Positions 51,917 through 60,961 are shown, numbered from the stretch's first letter. The stretch is DNA of 64,000 bases from Paludisphaera mucosa (GCF_029589435.1 NZ_JARRAG010000002.1:744001-808000), one strand, 5' to 3'. Program-made: numbers and translations. Notes: generated by a model not told the origin, from the letters alone.

Positions 51917-52037
51917 CCTTCTCCCGCCGGGAGAAGGTGGCCCGAAGGGCCGGAAGAGGGTTGCGGGATTTCGGGGACGCCTTCGAAGCCAAGCTCCTCG
52001 CGAACTCCGACGACCCTCATCCGCCGCTGCGCGGCGG
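51917..52037. repeat. Composite palindromic intergenic repeat, copy 3
   Basis: Starts with the hairpin CCTTCTCCC-GCC-GGGAGAAGG (51917-51937), then GGCCCGAAGGGCCGG. The inverted end contains CCCTCATCCGCCGC. Bases 52001-52029 are the exact reverse complement of 10644-10672 in copy 2. It lies between two same-strand genes. Confidence 0.85.
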
Positions 52038-52049
52038 CCGGCCGCAAAG

Positions 52050-53459
52050 TCACTCCTTCTTCGCGGCGGCCTCCTTGGGCTCGTCGTCCGCCTTGGGGAG
52101 GGGCTTGCCGGCGAGGAGGGCGTCGATCTCGGCGGCGAGCTTCTCGCGGATGTCGGGGCTGAAGCCGACGTGGGCGGCCTGGACGACGCCCTTGGCGTCG
52201 AGGACGACGAGGGTGGGCAGGGCCTCGACCTGGAACAGCTCGCCGACGGAGCCGCTGGGGTCCAGGCCGATGGCGGCGACCGGCTTGCCGGCCAGGTCGA
52301 TCTTCTTCTCGGCCAGGGTCTTCTCGACGAGCTTGCGGACCTCCGCCAGCTCGGAAGGTTGGTGGTCCTGGCTGAGGGCGACGACGAGGACTTCCTTCTT
52401 GTCCTTGGCCAGCTCCTCGACGAGCTTCTGGATCTCGGGCAGCTCGACCAGGCAGGGGCCGCACCAGGTGGCCCAGAAGTCGATGACGACGACCTTGCCG
52501 GCGAGGTCGGCCTTGGTCACGTTCTTCGTCTTGTCGGGGCCGTCGAGGAGCGTGAGGACGAAGTCGGGCGCGGGCTGGCCGATCTTCGACTCCACGGCCA
52601 TCTTGGGACGGCCGGCCGGCCCGGCGCCGGGCTCCTGGAACGAGTCGACCTTGGTGAAGCCCTCGGGGGCCTTGAAGGCGAACGCGGCGGCGTCGGCGGG
52701 CTCGGTCGCGACCGCGCCAGAGGACCAGCCGAGCTTCTCGACCTTGACCGGGTTCCCCTGCTGGGCGCTTCGCTCCAGGGTCTTGGGGTCGATGACCAGG
52801 TCGATGTCCTTGAAGAGCCTGGTCTTCGCGTCGATCGTCAGCCGGAGGTCGGGGCCTTCCTGCTGGTCGATCAGGATCGTCGGGGCCGCGTCGTCGCCGG
52901 CCAGTTGCAGCGAGCCGCCGAGCTGCTCGACGGACTTGGCCGGGTCGGGCGCGGTCAGCATGTTCGCGAGGATGTACATCGGCACGCCCGAGGGCCCGCC
53001 GAACAGCACCGCGCCGACGGGGCCCTCGCGGAAGACCTCGAGCGTGACGGCCTTGGGGGCGGGGGTCGCGATGTACTTCTTGAGGGGCTCGACGACGGTG
53101 GTCAGGGTCTCGCCGTCGCTGACGAGCTTGACCGGCCCGGCGTCGAGGCTCAGCTTGTTGGGCCGGACGAGGGTCAGCCGCAGCGGCGACTCCTGCTTCT
53201 GGGCCTTGCCGCCCACGGTCATCGAGACGACGAAGCGGCCCTCGTCGCGATAGGACGCGAGCGCCTGGTAGGCCTTGGCGACCTCGCCCAGCAGCGCGAC
53301 GGCCTTGGGGTCGTCGGGCTTGTCCTCGGGCCGGGCCGCCGGCGGCTTGGGGTCCTGGGCCGGCGCCGTGGCGGCGGCCGAGGCCAGGAGCAGCCCCAGC
53401 GCCCCGGCGAGCCGCGAAGATCGGAGCCGCGCCAGGCGCGTGGGGGATGGGAAACGCAT
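52050..53459 (-). CDS. Exported TlpA-type thiol-disulfide protein with DUF2092-like domain
   Basis: 469 aa from ATG 53459, with GAAGGA upstream and a signal peptide (RLAGALGLLLASAAATAPAQ). The N-terminal half resembles the DUF2092/LolA-like domain (LGEVAKAYQALASYRDEGRFVVSMTVGGK). The C-terminal half is a TlpA thioredoxin fold with an intact active site WATWCGPC (Cys 333 and 336) and the cis-Pro in EALPTLVVLDAKG. It ends in a Lys/Glu-rich tail. It should reduce or isomerise disulfides outside the cytoplasm. It shares its layout with the cysteine-less protein at 12259-13470. Confidence 0.88.
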   Translation of the reverse strand: MRFPSPTRLARLRSSRLAGALGLLLASAAATAPAQDPKPPAARPEDKPDDPKAVALLGEVAKAYQALASYRDEGRFVVSMTVGGKAQKQESPLRLTLVRPNKLSLDAGPVKLVSDGETLTTVVEPLKKYIATPAPKAVTLEVFREGPVGAVLFGGPSGVPMYILANMLTAPDPAKSVEQLGGSLQLAGDDAAPTILIDQQEGPDLRLTIDAKTRLFKDIDLVIDPKTLERSAQQGNPVKVEKLGWSSGAVATEPADAAAFAFKAPEGFTKVDSFQEPGAGPAGRPKMAVESKIGQPAPDFVLTLLDGPDKTKNVTKADLAGKVVVIDFWATWCGPCLVELPEIQKLVEELAKDKKEVLVVALSQDHQPSELAEVRKLVEKTLAEKKIDLAGKPVAAIGLDPSGSVGELFQVEALPTLVVLDAKGVVQAAHVGFSPDIREKLAAEIDALLAGKPLPKADDEPKEAAAKKE

Positions 53460-53636
53460 GAGACGTCCTTCACAAGTCGGCCGCGAAAGCCCGGATCGAC
53501 GGCCGCGCCCCGGGGGCCCGCCCACACGCCCGATCCGGACGCCGAGTCCATCCTAGCCGCCGGCCGAGCCCACCGTCGAGACGACGCGGCGACCGGGCGC
53601 GGGAGGCCCGACGCCGGCCCGCCGCCTTCGAAACGC

Positions 53637-53676
53637 GAGACGGGGCCCGCACCGGCCTCGGCGCGGGCCCCGTCTC
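53637..53676 (-). terminator. Hairpin terminator after the DUF1559-lipoprotein operon
   Basis: Perfect 14-bp inverted repeat, GAGACGGGGCCCGC (53637-53650) with 53663-53676, loop of 12. It lies 27 nt after the lipoprotein stop. Only a weak TTT follows on the minus strand. Confidence 0.7.
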
Positions 53677-53703
53677 GTCGATCGTCCGGCGCTTCGCGGC
53701 CGG

Positions 53704-53868
53704 TCAGCCCTTCTTGGCCTTGGGGGCCTTGGGCACCTCGGGGCCGTCGGTCGGCACGCCGGGGGCCTTGGGGCCCTCGTCGCCGGCGGGCGCCGGGGTC
53801 GAATCGCCGCAGCCGGCGACGGTCCAGGTCAGCGAGGCCATCAGGGCGAGCAGCAGGAACTTGCGCAT
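53704..53868 (-). CDS. Small lipoprotein downstream of DUF1559 gene
   Basis: 54 aa. The signal peptide (RKFLLLALMASLTWTVAGC) ends in a lipobox, AGC with Cys20. The mature part is only 35 residues, rich in Pro, Gly, Ala and Lys (GDSTPAPAGDEGPKAPGVPT). Tiny lipoproteins of this kind commonly follow DUF1559 genes in planctomycetes. It lies 41 bp after the DUF1559 stop, so it is in the same operon. Its function is unknown; it may anchor or help assemble the pilin-like partner. Confidence 0.75.
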   Translation of the reverse strand: MRKFLLLALMASLTWTVAGCGDSTPAPAGDEGPKAPGVPTDGPEVPKAPKAKKG

Positions 53869-53909
53869 GCGGGGCGTTCTCCTCTCGGTGGGGATGGATG
53901 ACGGGGCGG

Positions 53910-54932
53910 TCAGAGGGCGTCGGAGCTGATGATCTCGCCGCCCTGGGTCGTGCTGAGGGCCCGCCACGACTCGATGTTGACCGAGTCCTTGACGTACCGG
54001 ACGCTGCCGTCGGCGAGCACCGTGTTGACGCCCCCCGGGTGCCGGCTGCGGGCCCCGTAGGTGTCGCCGTTGATCGCCGGGGTCGTGTCGCCGGTATAGG
54101 CCGGCGCCGCCGTGTTGCGGAACTTGCACGGCGGGTTGTTGCTGAAGGGATAGGCGCAGTAGTTGGCGTCGTTCAGCATGTCGGGCTGCTTCGAGTTGGG
54201 CCCGAGGTAGGTCGCATAGCCGCACGAGGAGCCGTACTGGATGAAGCCGCGAAGGTCGGTCTTCGTCCCGTTGACCTTGCCCTGGACCGTCTCCGACAGC
54301 AGCATCGTGTTGCTGGTGCCGTCGCTGATGCTGGAGATGTTGTAGGTCGAGGCGAACGACTGGGCCGGGGCCGTGCCGATCTTGATCCACGAGAACGGCG
54401 CGCCCAGGAAGATCAGGCCGTTGTAGGTGGCGCAGCAGTAGGTCGCGTCCTTGATCTGGAACAGGCCGGTGCCGGTGTTGCCGAAGTTCGCCACGTAGTT
54501 GCCCGAGGGGACGCCGCTGAGCGGGGCGACCGGCTCGTCGCTGGGGCACTGCATCGAGTTGATCCGGGCCGTCGTCGCCGTGGAATTCTCGGGGCTGAGG
54601 TACCCCATCTGGGGGACCGTGACGTTCGACCCCATGAAGTTGAACGCGTTGTAGATGCCCCCCTGTTCCATGAACGACAGGGAGTAGTGGTACCACGTGC
54701 CCCAGCCGACGTAGCGGGCGCCCGGCGGGAACGAGCCCAGGGCGTCGTGGTAGTTCTGCAGGGCGAGGCCGAGCTGCTTCAGGTTGTTCGTGCACTGGAT
54801 GCGGCGAGCCGCTTCGCGCGCCGACTGCACGGCCGGGAGGAGCAGGGCGATCAGGACCGCGATGATCGCGATGACGACGAGGAGCTCGATCAGGGTGAAC
54901 GCTCGGCGCAGCGAGGCACGGCAACGTGCCAT
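53910..54932 (-). CDS. DUF1559 prepilin-like protein
   Basis: 340 aa with a type IV pilin/type II pseudopilin N-terminus: [36 protein letters not shown], where a prepilin peptidase would cut before the F. The DUF1559 body follows ([28 protein letters not shown]) and ends with [26 protein letters not shown]. The family is expanded to dozens of copies in planctomycetes and probably forms surface or periplasmic fibres. GGAGGTGTCTC upstream of the ATG is a good ribosome binding site, and a promoter lies at 55079-55107. Confidence 0.95.
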   Translation of the reverse strand: MARCRASLRRAFTLIELLVVIAIIAVLIALLLPAVQSAREAARRIQCTNNLKQLGLALQNYHDALGSFPPGARYVGWGTWYHYSLSFMEQGGIYNAFNFMGSNVTVPQMGYLSPENSTATTARINSMQCPSDEPVAPLSGVPSGNYVANFGNTGTGLFQIKDATYCCATYNGLIFLGAPFSWIKIGTAPAQSFASTYNISSISDGTSNTMLLSETVQGKVNGTKTDLRGFIQYGSSCGYATYLGPNSKQPDMLNDANYCAYPFSNNPPCKFRNTAAPAYTGDTTPAINGDTYGARSRHPGGVNTVLADGSVRYVKDSVNIESWRALSTTQGGEIISSDAL

Positions 54933-55078
54933 GAGACACCTCCGTTGGAGATCACGATTTTGGAGTGTAGAGGTTCGAGGGCGCGGGCGAGGCGGCCGCG
55001 CCGGCCGGGGGCCGGTCGAGGCCGGATGAGGGAAAGCGGGACCGTGCGGGGGCGCGCCCCGCCGTCCCGGAGGGCTTC

Positions 55079-55107
55079 ATTACACCGAAGATCCTAGGAG
55101 AATGCAA
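55079..55107 (-). promoter_or_regulatory. Promoter of the DUF1559 operon
   Basis: Minus strand TTGCAT (55107-55102), 17-bp spacer, TGTAAT (55084-55079). The spacer contains the palindrome TCCTAGGA (55092-55099), a possible repressor site. The leader would be about 140 nt. Confidence 0.5.
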
Positions 55108-55173
55108 GGGACCACCCCGGCATTCGCTGTCATCTATACATTCCGATCATGGGCCGGGCCCGCGGGCGAGGGC

Positions 55174-56501
55174 TCAGGCGGCCGGGCGGAGGGGCAGGCG
55201 GATGGTGACGAGCAGGCCGGGCCGGGCGTCGGCGGCGGCGATGGATCCGCCGTGGAGGTCCACGGCGCGGCGGGCGATGGCCAGGCCCAGGCCGACGCCG
55301 CCGCTGGCCCGGCTGCGATCGTCCTCGATGCGGAAGAAGGGCTTGAAGATGTCGGCCAGGTGGGCCTCCGGGACCCCCTCGCCGTGGTCGCGGACGGCGA
55401 TCGTCGCCCCGGCCGCGTCCGAGCGCAGCGAGACGTCGACGGCCGACCCCTCGGGCGCGTGGCGGACCGCGTTGCGCAGGACGTTCTCGACGGCCCGGCG
55501 GATCAGCTCGGGGTCGCCCGCGACGGCGACCGGGGCGTCGATCCAGAGGTCCAGCCGGCAGCCCTTGGCCTCGGCCTCGACGGCGCAGGCGTCGACCAGG
55601 TCGTCGAGCAGGTCGTCGAGCCGGACCTCGTCGCGGCGGCGGGCGTGGGGGTCCTCCTCGGCCGAGTTGAGCCGGAGCAGCTCGTCGACCAGGGTCGAGA
55701 GCCGGTCGGCCTCCTTCTTGATCCGCTCCATCGCCGTCTCGCGGTCGCCGGCGCGGCCCAGCCGGACGGCCAGGCCCAGCCGGGTCAGGGGCGAGCGCAG
55801 CTCGTGGGAGACGTCCTGGATCAGCCGCCGCTCGGCCGCCATCAACGACTCGATCCGGTGCGCCATCAGGTCGAACGAGCGGGCCAGCTCGCCGATCTCG
55901 TCGCGGCGGGTCGAGCCGATCCGGGTCGTCAGCTCGCCCTTGCCGAACTCGTCCACGGCCCGCCGCAGCCGCCGCAGGGGCCGCACCAGGTGGACGGCCA
56001 GGGCGTAGATCAGGGCCAGGACGAGCAGCAGGATCCAGGCGTAGTACGGCAGGGTCTGGAACCAGGGGAACCGCATGCGGGGCAACGCCACGAACCGCAG
56101 GCCGTCGGCCGTGGGGGGGCTGACGAGCACGGGGGGCCCGCCGCCGAGGGGGGCGGCCTGCGGCCCGGCGAGTCCCCGCCGCCGTGGGGCCCGCGGCCCC
56201 GCGCGAGGACGTCGCCGCGGTCGCGGCCGTCGACCAGGTCGCGGCCGCGGGCGTCGACGAGGAAGTGCTCGCCCTCGAACGAGGCCCCCATCTCGGCGAG
56301 GTAGGCCCGCAGGCCCTCGGGGCCGCCGTCGCGGAAGGCCCGCGCGGCACCGTCGCGCTGGAGCCTGATGATGCCGTGGAAGAACCGGGTCTCCGCCGAC
56401 CGCGACTCGGAGAGGTACCAGAAGGTGGCGACGAACCCGATCGACGAGAGGGCGACCGTCGCCGCCGCCCAGGCCAGGATCTTGGAGTAGATCGACCTCA
56501 T
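55174..56501 (-). CDS. Sensor histidine kinase, interrupted by a frameshift
   Basis: Two-component sensor whose start (ATG 56501) overlaps the response regulator stop as ATGA. TM1 is LAWAAATVALSSIGFVATFWYL, followed by an extracytoplasmic sensor part (FFHGIIRLQRDGAARAFRDGGPEGLRAYLAEMGASFEGEHFLVDARGRDLVDG). Near 56120-56185 this frame turns into Arg/Pro/Ser nonsense (and stops at 56010), while another frame takes over with LAGPQAAPLGGGPPVLV, TM2 (YYAWILLLVLALIYALAV), HAMP, DHp box (DVSHELRSPLTRL) and ATPase boxes (ENVLRNAVRHAPEG, DHGEGVPE, GVGLGLAIA) down to 55174. One lost base explains it. Without correction only the part from a GTG at 56130 can be read. Confidence 0.85.
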
Positions 56502-57238
56502 CGCGGCGCCTGGTCCTCGGGGTCGGAACGGAACAGGTAGCCCGCGCCCCGGACGGTCCGGACGGCCGCCCCCAGCGGGCCGAGCTTCTTGCGGAGCCGG
56601 CTGACGTGGACGTCGATGGCGCGGTCGAAGGGGGTGCTGCGGCGGTGGTACAGGGCCGCGGTCAGCTCGTCGCGCGAGACGATCCGCCCGGCGGCCCGGA
56701 CGAGGTATTCGAGGATCTCGTACTCGAACGTGGTGGTCGCCACGACCTCGCCGCCGACGCGGACCTCGCGCGCCGTGGGGATCAGGCGGATCCCCTCGGC
56801 GTCGAGCGGGGCGACGGGCTGGGGCGCGCGGCCGACGCGGCGGAGCACGGCGCGGACGCGGGCCAGCAGCTCGTCGGGGTCGAACGGCTTGGGGACGTAG
56901 TCGTCGGCCCCCGCCCCCAGGCCCGCCAGCCGGTCGGCCTTGGCGGAGCGCGCCGTCAGCATGATGACCGGGACCTGGCTCCGCCGCCGCAGCAGCCGCA
57001 GCAGCTCGAAGCCGTCCAGGCCGGGCATCATCACGTCGAGCAGGACCAGGTCGCGGTCGGAGTCGAGGGCCGCGCCCAGGCCGCGGCGGCCGTCGTTGGC
57101 CGTCTCCAGCCGCATCCCCTCCTGGGCGAAGAACTCGCGCAGCAGGTCGCACAGCTCCAGGTCGTCGTCGATCAGGAGGATCGACGGGCTCGCCGCGGCG
57201 TCGTCGTCGGCTCGCGTGTCGGTCGTGGCGTCGATCAT
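56498..57238 (-). CDS. OmpR/PhoB-family response regulator
   Basis: 246 aa. The receiver domain has the acidic pair IDDD, phospho-acceptor Asp68 in LLDVMMPGLDG, the Thr in IMLTARS and Lys in PKPFDPDEL. The C-terminal winged-helix DNA-binding domain is VGGEVVATTTFEYEILEYLVRAAGRIVSRDELTAALY, then RAIDVHVSRLRKKLGPLGAAVRTVRGAGYLF. It closely follows the CpxR/PhoB plan. It is translationally coupled to the kinase and 32 bp downstream of the DUF4956 gene, so it may be induced with the CotH and DUF4956 genes. Confidence 0.95.
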   Translation of the reverse strand: MIDATTDTRADDDAAASPSILLIDDDLELCDLLREFFAQEGMRLETANDGRRGLGAALDSDRDLVLLDVMMPGLDGFELLRLLRRRSQVPVIMLTARSAKADRLAGLGAGADDYVPKPFDPDELLARVRAVLRRVGRAPQPVAPLDAEGIRLIPTAREVRVGGEVVATTTFEYEILEYLVRAAGRIVSRDELTAALYHRRSTPFDRAIDVHVSRLRKKLGPLGAAVRTVRGAGYLFRSDPEDQAPR

Positions 57239-57270
57239 GTTTCCGGGCCTCGCCCCGTCCGGGCCGGCGG

Positions 57271-57957
57271 TCAGTCGGAGGATCGATCCGAGCGGCGGAG
57301 CTCCACGCCCTCGACGCCCGGCGTCTGGTTCAGCTCGGCCGCCGCCTGGACGGGCGACGACTCGGGCCGCAGGCGGACGCGGTACGTCAGGTCGATCGAG
57401 GCCCCCTGGCGGGCCGTCTCGACCGAGAGCAGCGTCGCTCGGACGGCGAAGGCCGCGAGCAGCTGGTCGGCCGCGGCGCGGACGTTCTGGCCGGCGGCGA
57501 GGCGGATCTTCATGTCGACCTCCACGCCCGCCCAGCCCGAGTTTTTCCGGGGCGGCCAGAGCAGCGGGGCGGCGAGCCCCGTCACGCCCAGGCCCACCAG
57601 GGCCACCGTCAGGTTGTTGGCCCCCGCCGCCATCCCGACGACCACCGCCAGGATGACGAACGCGGTGTCCTGCGTGTCCTTGACCACCGTCCGGAAGCGG
57701 GCGACCGACAGCGCGCCGACCAGGCTGAAGGCCCGCGCCACGCTGTCGCCGATGACCTGGGTGGCGATGGCGATCGTCACCGAGAGCAGGACGAGCGTGG
57801 TCAGGAACGTCGCCTGCGCGTACTGCTCGCGGCGGGCCCAGCGGTAGATGCCCGCGACCACCCCTCCCAGCACCAGCGCCGAGGCGATCCGCCAGGCCAT
57901 CACGGCCCCCGGCAGCCCCTGGTTGTTCGACAACGACTCGCTCATCCAGGACGGCAT
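57271..57957 (-). CDS. DUF4956 membrane protein
   Basis: 228 aa with three or four helices (IASALVLGGVVAGIYRWA, FLTTLVLLSVTIAIATQVI, FVILAVVVGMAAGANNLTVALVGLGVTGLAAPLLW) and the family hallmark GALSVARFRTVVKDTQDTAFVILAVVVGMAAGA. A soluble ACT-like C-terminal domain follows (EVDMKIRLAAGQNVRAAADQLLAAFAVRATLLSVE). DUF4956 genes are often found beside CotH and VTC-domain (polyphosphate polymerase) genes; CotH is directly upstream here, but no VTC gene is visible. Function unknown. Confidence 0.88.
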   Translation of the reverse strand: MPSWMSESLSNNQGLPGAVMAWRIASALVLGGVVAGIYRWARREQYAQATFLTTLVLLSVTIAIATQVIGDSVARAFSLVGALSVARFRTVVKDTQDTAFVILAVVVGMAAGANNLTVALVGLGVTGLAAPLLWPPRKNSGWAGVEVDMKIRLAAGQNVRAAADQLLAAFAVRATLLSVETARQGASIDLTYRVRLRPESSPVQAAAELNQTPGVEGVELRRSDRSSD

Positions 57958-58067
57958 CGCAAACCCCTCCGCCGCCGTCGCGGCGGTTCGACTCCTGCAA
58001 ACCTTGATCTCAATGTTATGCGGACCGCGTCCCGAAACGCCGTCATTTCGCGGACTTCGCCCGGGCT

Positions 58068-60449
58068 TTACCGGTACTCCGCCTTCTGCACGGCCGGCAG
58101 GCCCAGCAGGAACTTCCGGCGGGCGTCGGCGAAGGCCCGGAGGTTCATCCCGCCGCCGCCCGGCCCCCGGCCTCGCTGCGGCCCCTTGGCCGCGGGGCCC
58201 TCGGCCCCGGGCTGGGAGGACGTGGCGGCCTGGTACGCGGCGTAGGTCGAGAGCTTCTTCGCGTCGGCCTCGATCTCGACGTCGATGAGGTCCTTGAACT
58301 TCTGCACGACCGGCCCGAGCGTCTTCCAGTCGAGATCCTTCTCGGCGATCGCCTTCACGTAGCCGAGATACTTCGCCTTCAGCTCGGGGACCGCCAGCAG
58401 CTTGCTCCGCAAGGGCGTGCGCGTGCCGCCGGCGGCGTCGAGCCCGATCAACGGGTCGAGTTCGACGTTCCCGCCGCCCGGCCCGCCGGGACCTCCCGGA
58501 CGACCGGGACCGCCTCCCGGAGGGCCGCCAGGCCCACCCGGGCCGCCGGGGCCGAAGCCCGGCCCGCCCCCCGGAGGAGGCCCGCCGGCGAAATCAGGAC
58601 CACCGCCCGGAGGGCCGCCGCCGGGGCCACGGCCCGGGGGGCCGCCGGGACCGCCGCCAGGTCCGAATCCGGGACCGCCCCCCTGAGGACCGCCCCGCCC
58701 GCCGCCGCGACGGCCGAAGCCCCCCGGCCCGCCCGGGCCGCCGAACATCATCGCCGGCTGGAAGGCCTCGTTCATGTCGTGGGGGACGACGTGGAACTTC
58801 CCCTTCGGGTCGAGGTAGATGCTGTAGTCGCTGGCGCGGGTCCAGTAGCCGTCGCCGTTGATCAGGGCGTTGTCCAGGGCGAGGAACCGCAGCACGCCGT
58901 CGACGTCGAGGATCGGCTCGAGGGCCTTCTCCAGCCGGTCGGTCGGCGTCTCGTCGAGCGTCCGGCAGAGGGCGACCAGCGCCGTCCAGGCGACGTCCTC
59001 CCCCTTCTTGGACGACTTCAGCTCGTAGCGCTGCTTGTAGGGGGCGAGGTCCTCGCCGTGGTAGCCGAGGCCGCCGTCGGCACCGGGGTTCCCGGGGACC
59101 TTCCAGCGGGCCCCTTCCTCGGTCCCGTAGTTCTCGGCCAGGAATTTCTTGTCGAACTGCTGGACGTTGGCGTACACGCCCCAGTTCTCGCCGTTGATGA
59201 CCACCCGGACGAAGTTCGCCTTGGGGGCGGGGATGTAGCGGCGGGCGATCGTCGAGTAGAGCACGGTGTGAAGGAACGTCGCGTCCTCGTGGGCGTTGAG
59301 GAGGTTGAGCGTCTTGTAGCCCTCCAGCCGCCGGTCCGGGTCGGTGAAGTCGACCGAGACGTTGAGCGACCGCTTGCGGCCCTCGGGGACGCTGAAGTAC
59401 GACGACTGGCCGCGGAAGTGGACCCCCACGCCCGGGATCACGCCGCCGTCGACCGTGAGGGTGGCGGGGACCTCGACGTCCGACTTGTAGAAGGCGGCCA
59501 TCTGCGACTCCCAGGCGTCGTCCTCGAAGTCGAGGAAGAGGGTGCGGAGCACGCCCGGGTCGTACAGCGGCTTGCCGGGGAAGGTAACGACCTCGGACTT
59601 GGCGACCTTCGCGCCCGGGCTCGCCGGCCCCTGCTCGCCGCCGCCGAAGCCCGGAGGCCCGAAGCCCGGCCCGCGACGGCCGCCGGGGCCGCCGCGTCCG
59701 CCCGGCTGCGACTTCTCGCCCGCGACGGCGGCCTGGCGCTCGTCGCCGTTCAGGCGGCCGTCGCCGTCCTTGTCGTACTTCTTGACCAGCTTGCGCTCGC
59801 CGCCGCCCATCGGCCCGCCGGGCCCGCCCATGGGACCGCCGCGACCGCCCGGACCCCCGGGGCCGAAGCCCGGCGGGCCGGGGAGGCTGGAGTTCACGGC
59901 CGCCGCGAGGGCCTCGGCGTCGAGGGAGCCCTTCTTGTCGGCGTCGCCCTGGCGGACGAAACGCACGGCGGCCGCGCCGGCTTCTTTCGGGGTCAGGCGG
60001 CCGTCCTTGTCGGCGTCGGCCGCCTCCAGCAGCATGGGGCCGAAGAACGTGCCGGGGCCGAAGTCCGGGTCGTCCGGGGCCGGCATCCCGGGGGGGCCCG
60101 ACATCCGCCGGTTCAGGGCGCGTCCCAGCGCCTGGGCGTCGAGCGAGCCCTTCTTGTCGGCCTCGGCGACGAACTTCGCGGCGGCCTTGCCGGCCTCCTC
60201 GGGCGAGAGCCGGCCGTCCCGGTCGGCGTCCGCCTCTTCGAGGAGCATGCCCGCCATGAACCCGCCGGGGCCGAAGCCCCCCGGGCCGCCGGGGGGCGGG
60301 CCGAACCCGTCGGGCGGGCCCGGCTCCTGGGATCGCCCCAGGGCCTCGGGATCGAACTCGGGCGCCGGGAACGTCGCCCCCAGGATGGCGAGCCCGACGG
60401 CCGCGCAGGCGCCGGTGGACATGAGGATTCGCAGGATGGCCGTCGGCAT
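58068..60449 (-). CDS. CotH kinase family protein with EF-hands
   Basis: 793-aa exported protein (signal peptide ILRILMSTGACAAVGLAILGATF). Three EF-hand-like calcium loops stand in the first 240 residues (DADRDGRLSPEE near 75, DADKDGRLTPKE, DKDGDGRLNGDE) between Gly/Pro-rich linkers. The CotH kinase domain follows: VHFRGQSSYFSVPEGRKRSLNVSVDF, LLNAHEDATFLHTVLYSTIARRYIPAPKANFVRVVINGENWGVYANVQQFDKKFL, and FLALDNALINGDGYWTRASDYSIYLDPKGKFHVVPHDMNEAF with the DxN/HD metal residues. A 90-residue collagen-like GGPGGPPGG stretch interrupts before a helical C-terminus. GAGGGGGGAATC precedes the ATG. CotH enzymes phosphorylate proteins; the target here is unknown. Confidence 0.93.
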   Translation of the reverse strand: MPTAILRILMSTGACAAVGLAILGATFPAPEFDPEALGRSQEPGPPDGFGPPPGGPGGFGPGGFMAGMLLEEADADRDGRLSPEEAGKAAAKFVAEADKKGSLDAQALGRALNRRMSGPPGMPAPDDPDFGPGTFFGPMLLEAADADKDGRLTPKEAGAAAVRFVRQGDADKKGSLDAEALAAAVNSSLPGPPGFGPGGPGGRGGPMGGPGGPMGGGERKLVKKYDKDGDGRLNGDERQAAVAGEKSQPGGRGGPGGRRGPGFGPPGFGGGEQGPASPGAKVAKSEVVTFPGKPLYDPGVLRTLFLDFEDDAWESQMAAFYKSDVEVPATLTVDGGVIPGVGVHFRGQSSYFSVPEGRKRSLNVSVDFTDPDRRLEGYKTLNLLNAHEDATFLHTVLYSTIARRYIPAPKANFVRVVINGENWGVYANVQQFDKKFLAENYGTEEGARWKVPGNPGADGGLGYHGEDLAPYKQRYELKSSKKGEDVAWTALVALCRTLDETPTDRLEKALEPILDVDGVLRFLALDNALINGDGYWTRASDYSIYLDPKGKFHVVPHDMNEAFQPAMMFGGPGGPGGFGRRGGGRGGPQGGGPGFGPGGGPGGPPGRGPGGGPPGGGPDFAGGPPPGGGPGFGPGGPGGPGGPPGGGPGRPGGPGGPGGGNVELDPLIGLDAAGGTRTPLRSKLLAVPELKAKYLGYVKAIAEKDLDWKTLGPVVQKFKDLIDVEIEADAKKLSTYAAYQAATSSQPGAEGPAAKGPQRGRGPGGGGMNLRAFADARRKFLLGLPAVQKAEYR

Positions 60450-60574
60450 GATTCCCCCCTCGGATGGTCGACCTTCGCGGGCGTCGCCTCTTCCCCTCCA
60501 ACGCTCCTGGTCGGATTATGTGGGATTCGAGAAGCTCGGTCCGTAACAGAATGTAAACACCCCGGAGGACGGCC

Positions 60575-60961
60575 ATGCGGCTGGGGCGAATCCACCACGC
60601 GGCGATCATCTGCTCGGACTACGACCGCTCGCGGCGGTTCTACGTCGAGACCCTCGGCCTGGCCGTCGTCCGCGAGGTCCACCGCCGCGAGCGCGACTCG
60701 TACAAGCTCGACCTGGCCCTCCCCGACGGCGCCCAGATCGAGCTCTTCTCCTTCCCGAGCCCGCCGCCGCGGCCGAGCTACCCCGAGGCCCGGGGCCTGC
60801 GCCACCTGGCCTTCGAGACCCCCGACCTCGACGAGGCCGTCCGCGACCTGGAGGCCCGCGGCGTGATCGTCGAGCCCGTGCGCGTCGACGAGCACACGGG
60901 CAAGCGCTTCACCTTCTTCGCCGACCCCGACGGCCTGCCGCTGGAGCTTTACGAGGCCTGA
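60575..60961 (+). CDS. VOC family protein (glyoxalase-like)
   Basis: 128 aa, preceded by GGAGGACGGCC. The vicinal-oxygen-chelate fold is clear: RIHHAAIICSDYDRSRRFYVETLGLAVVREVHRRERDSYKLDLALPDGAQIELFSF, then GLRHLAFETPDLDEAVRDLEARGVIVEPVRVDEHTGKRFTFFADPDGLPLELYEA. The four metal ligands, His near 7-8, Glu in IELF, His in LRHLAF and Glu in LELYE, are all present. It resembles the YaeR/SMU1112c lactoylglutathione-lyase-like subgroup. The substrate is uncertain. It is divergent from the CotH gene. Confidence 0.92.
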   Translation: MRLGRIHHAAIICSDYDRSRRFYVETLGLAVVREVHRRERDSYKLDLALPDGAQIELFSFPSPPPRPSYPEARGLRHLAFETPDLDEAVRDLEARGVIVEPVRVDEHTGKRFTFFADPDGLPLELYEA

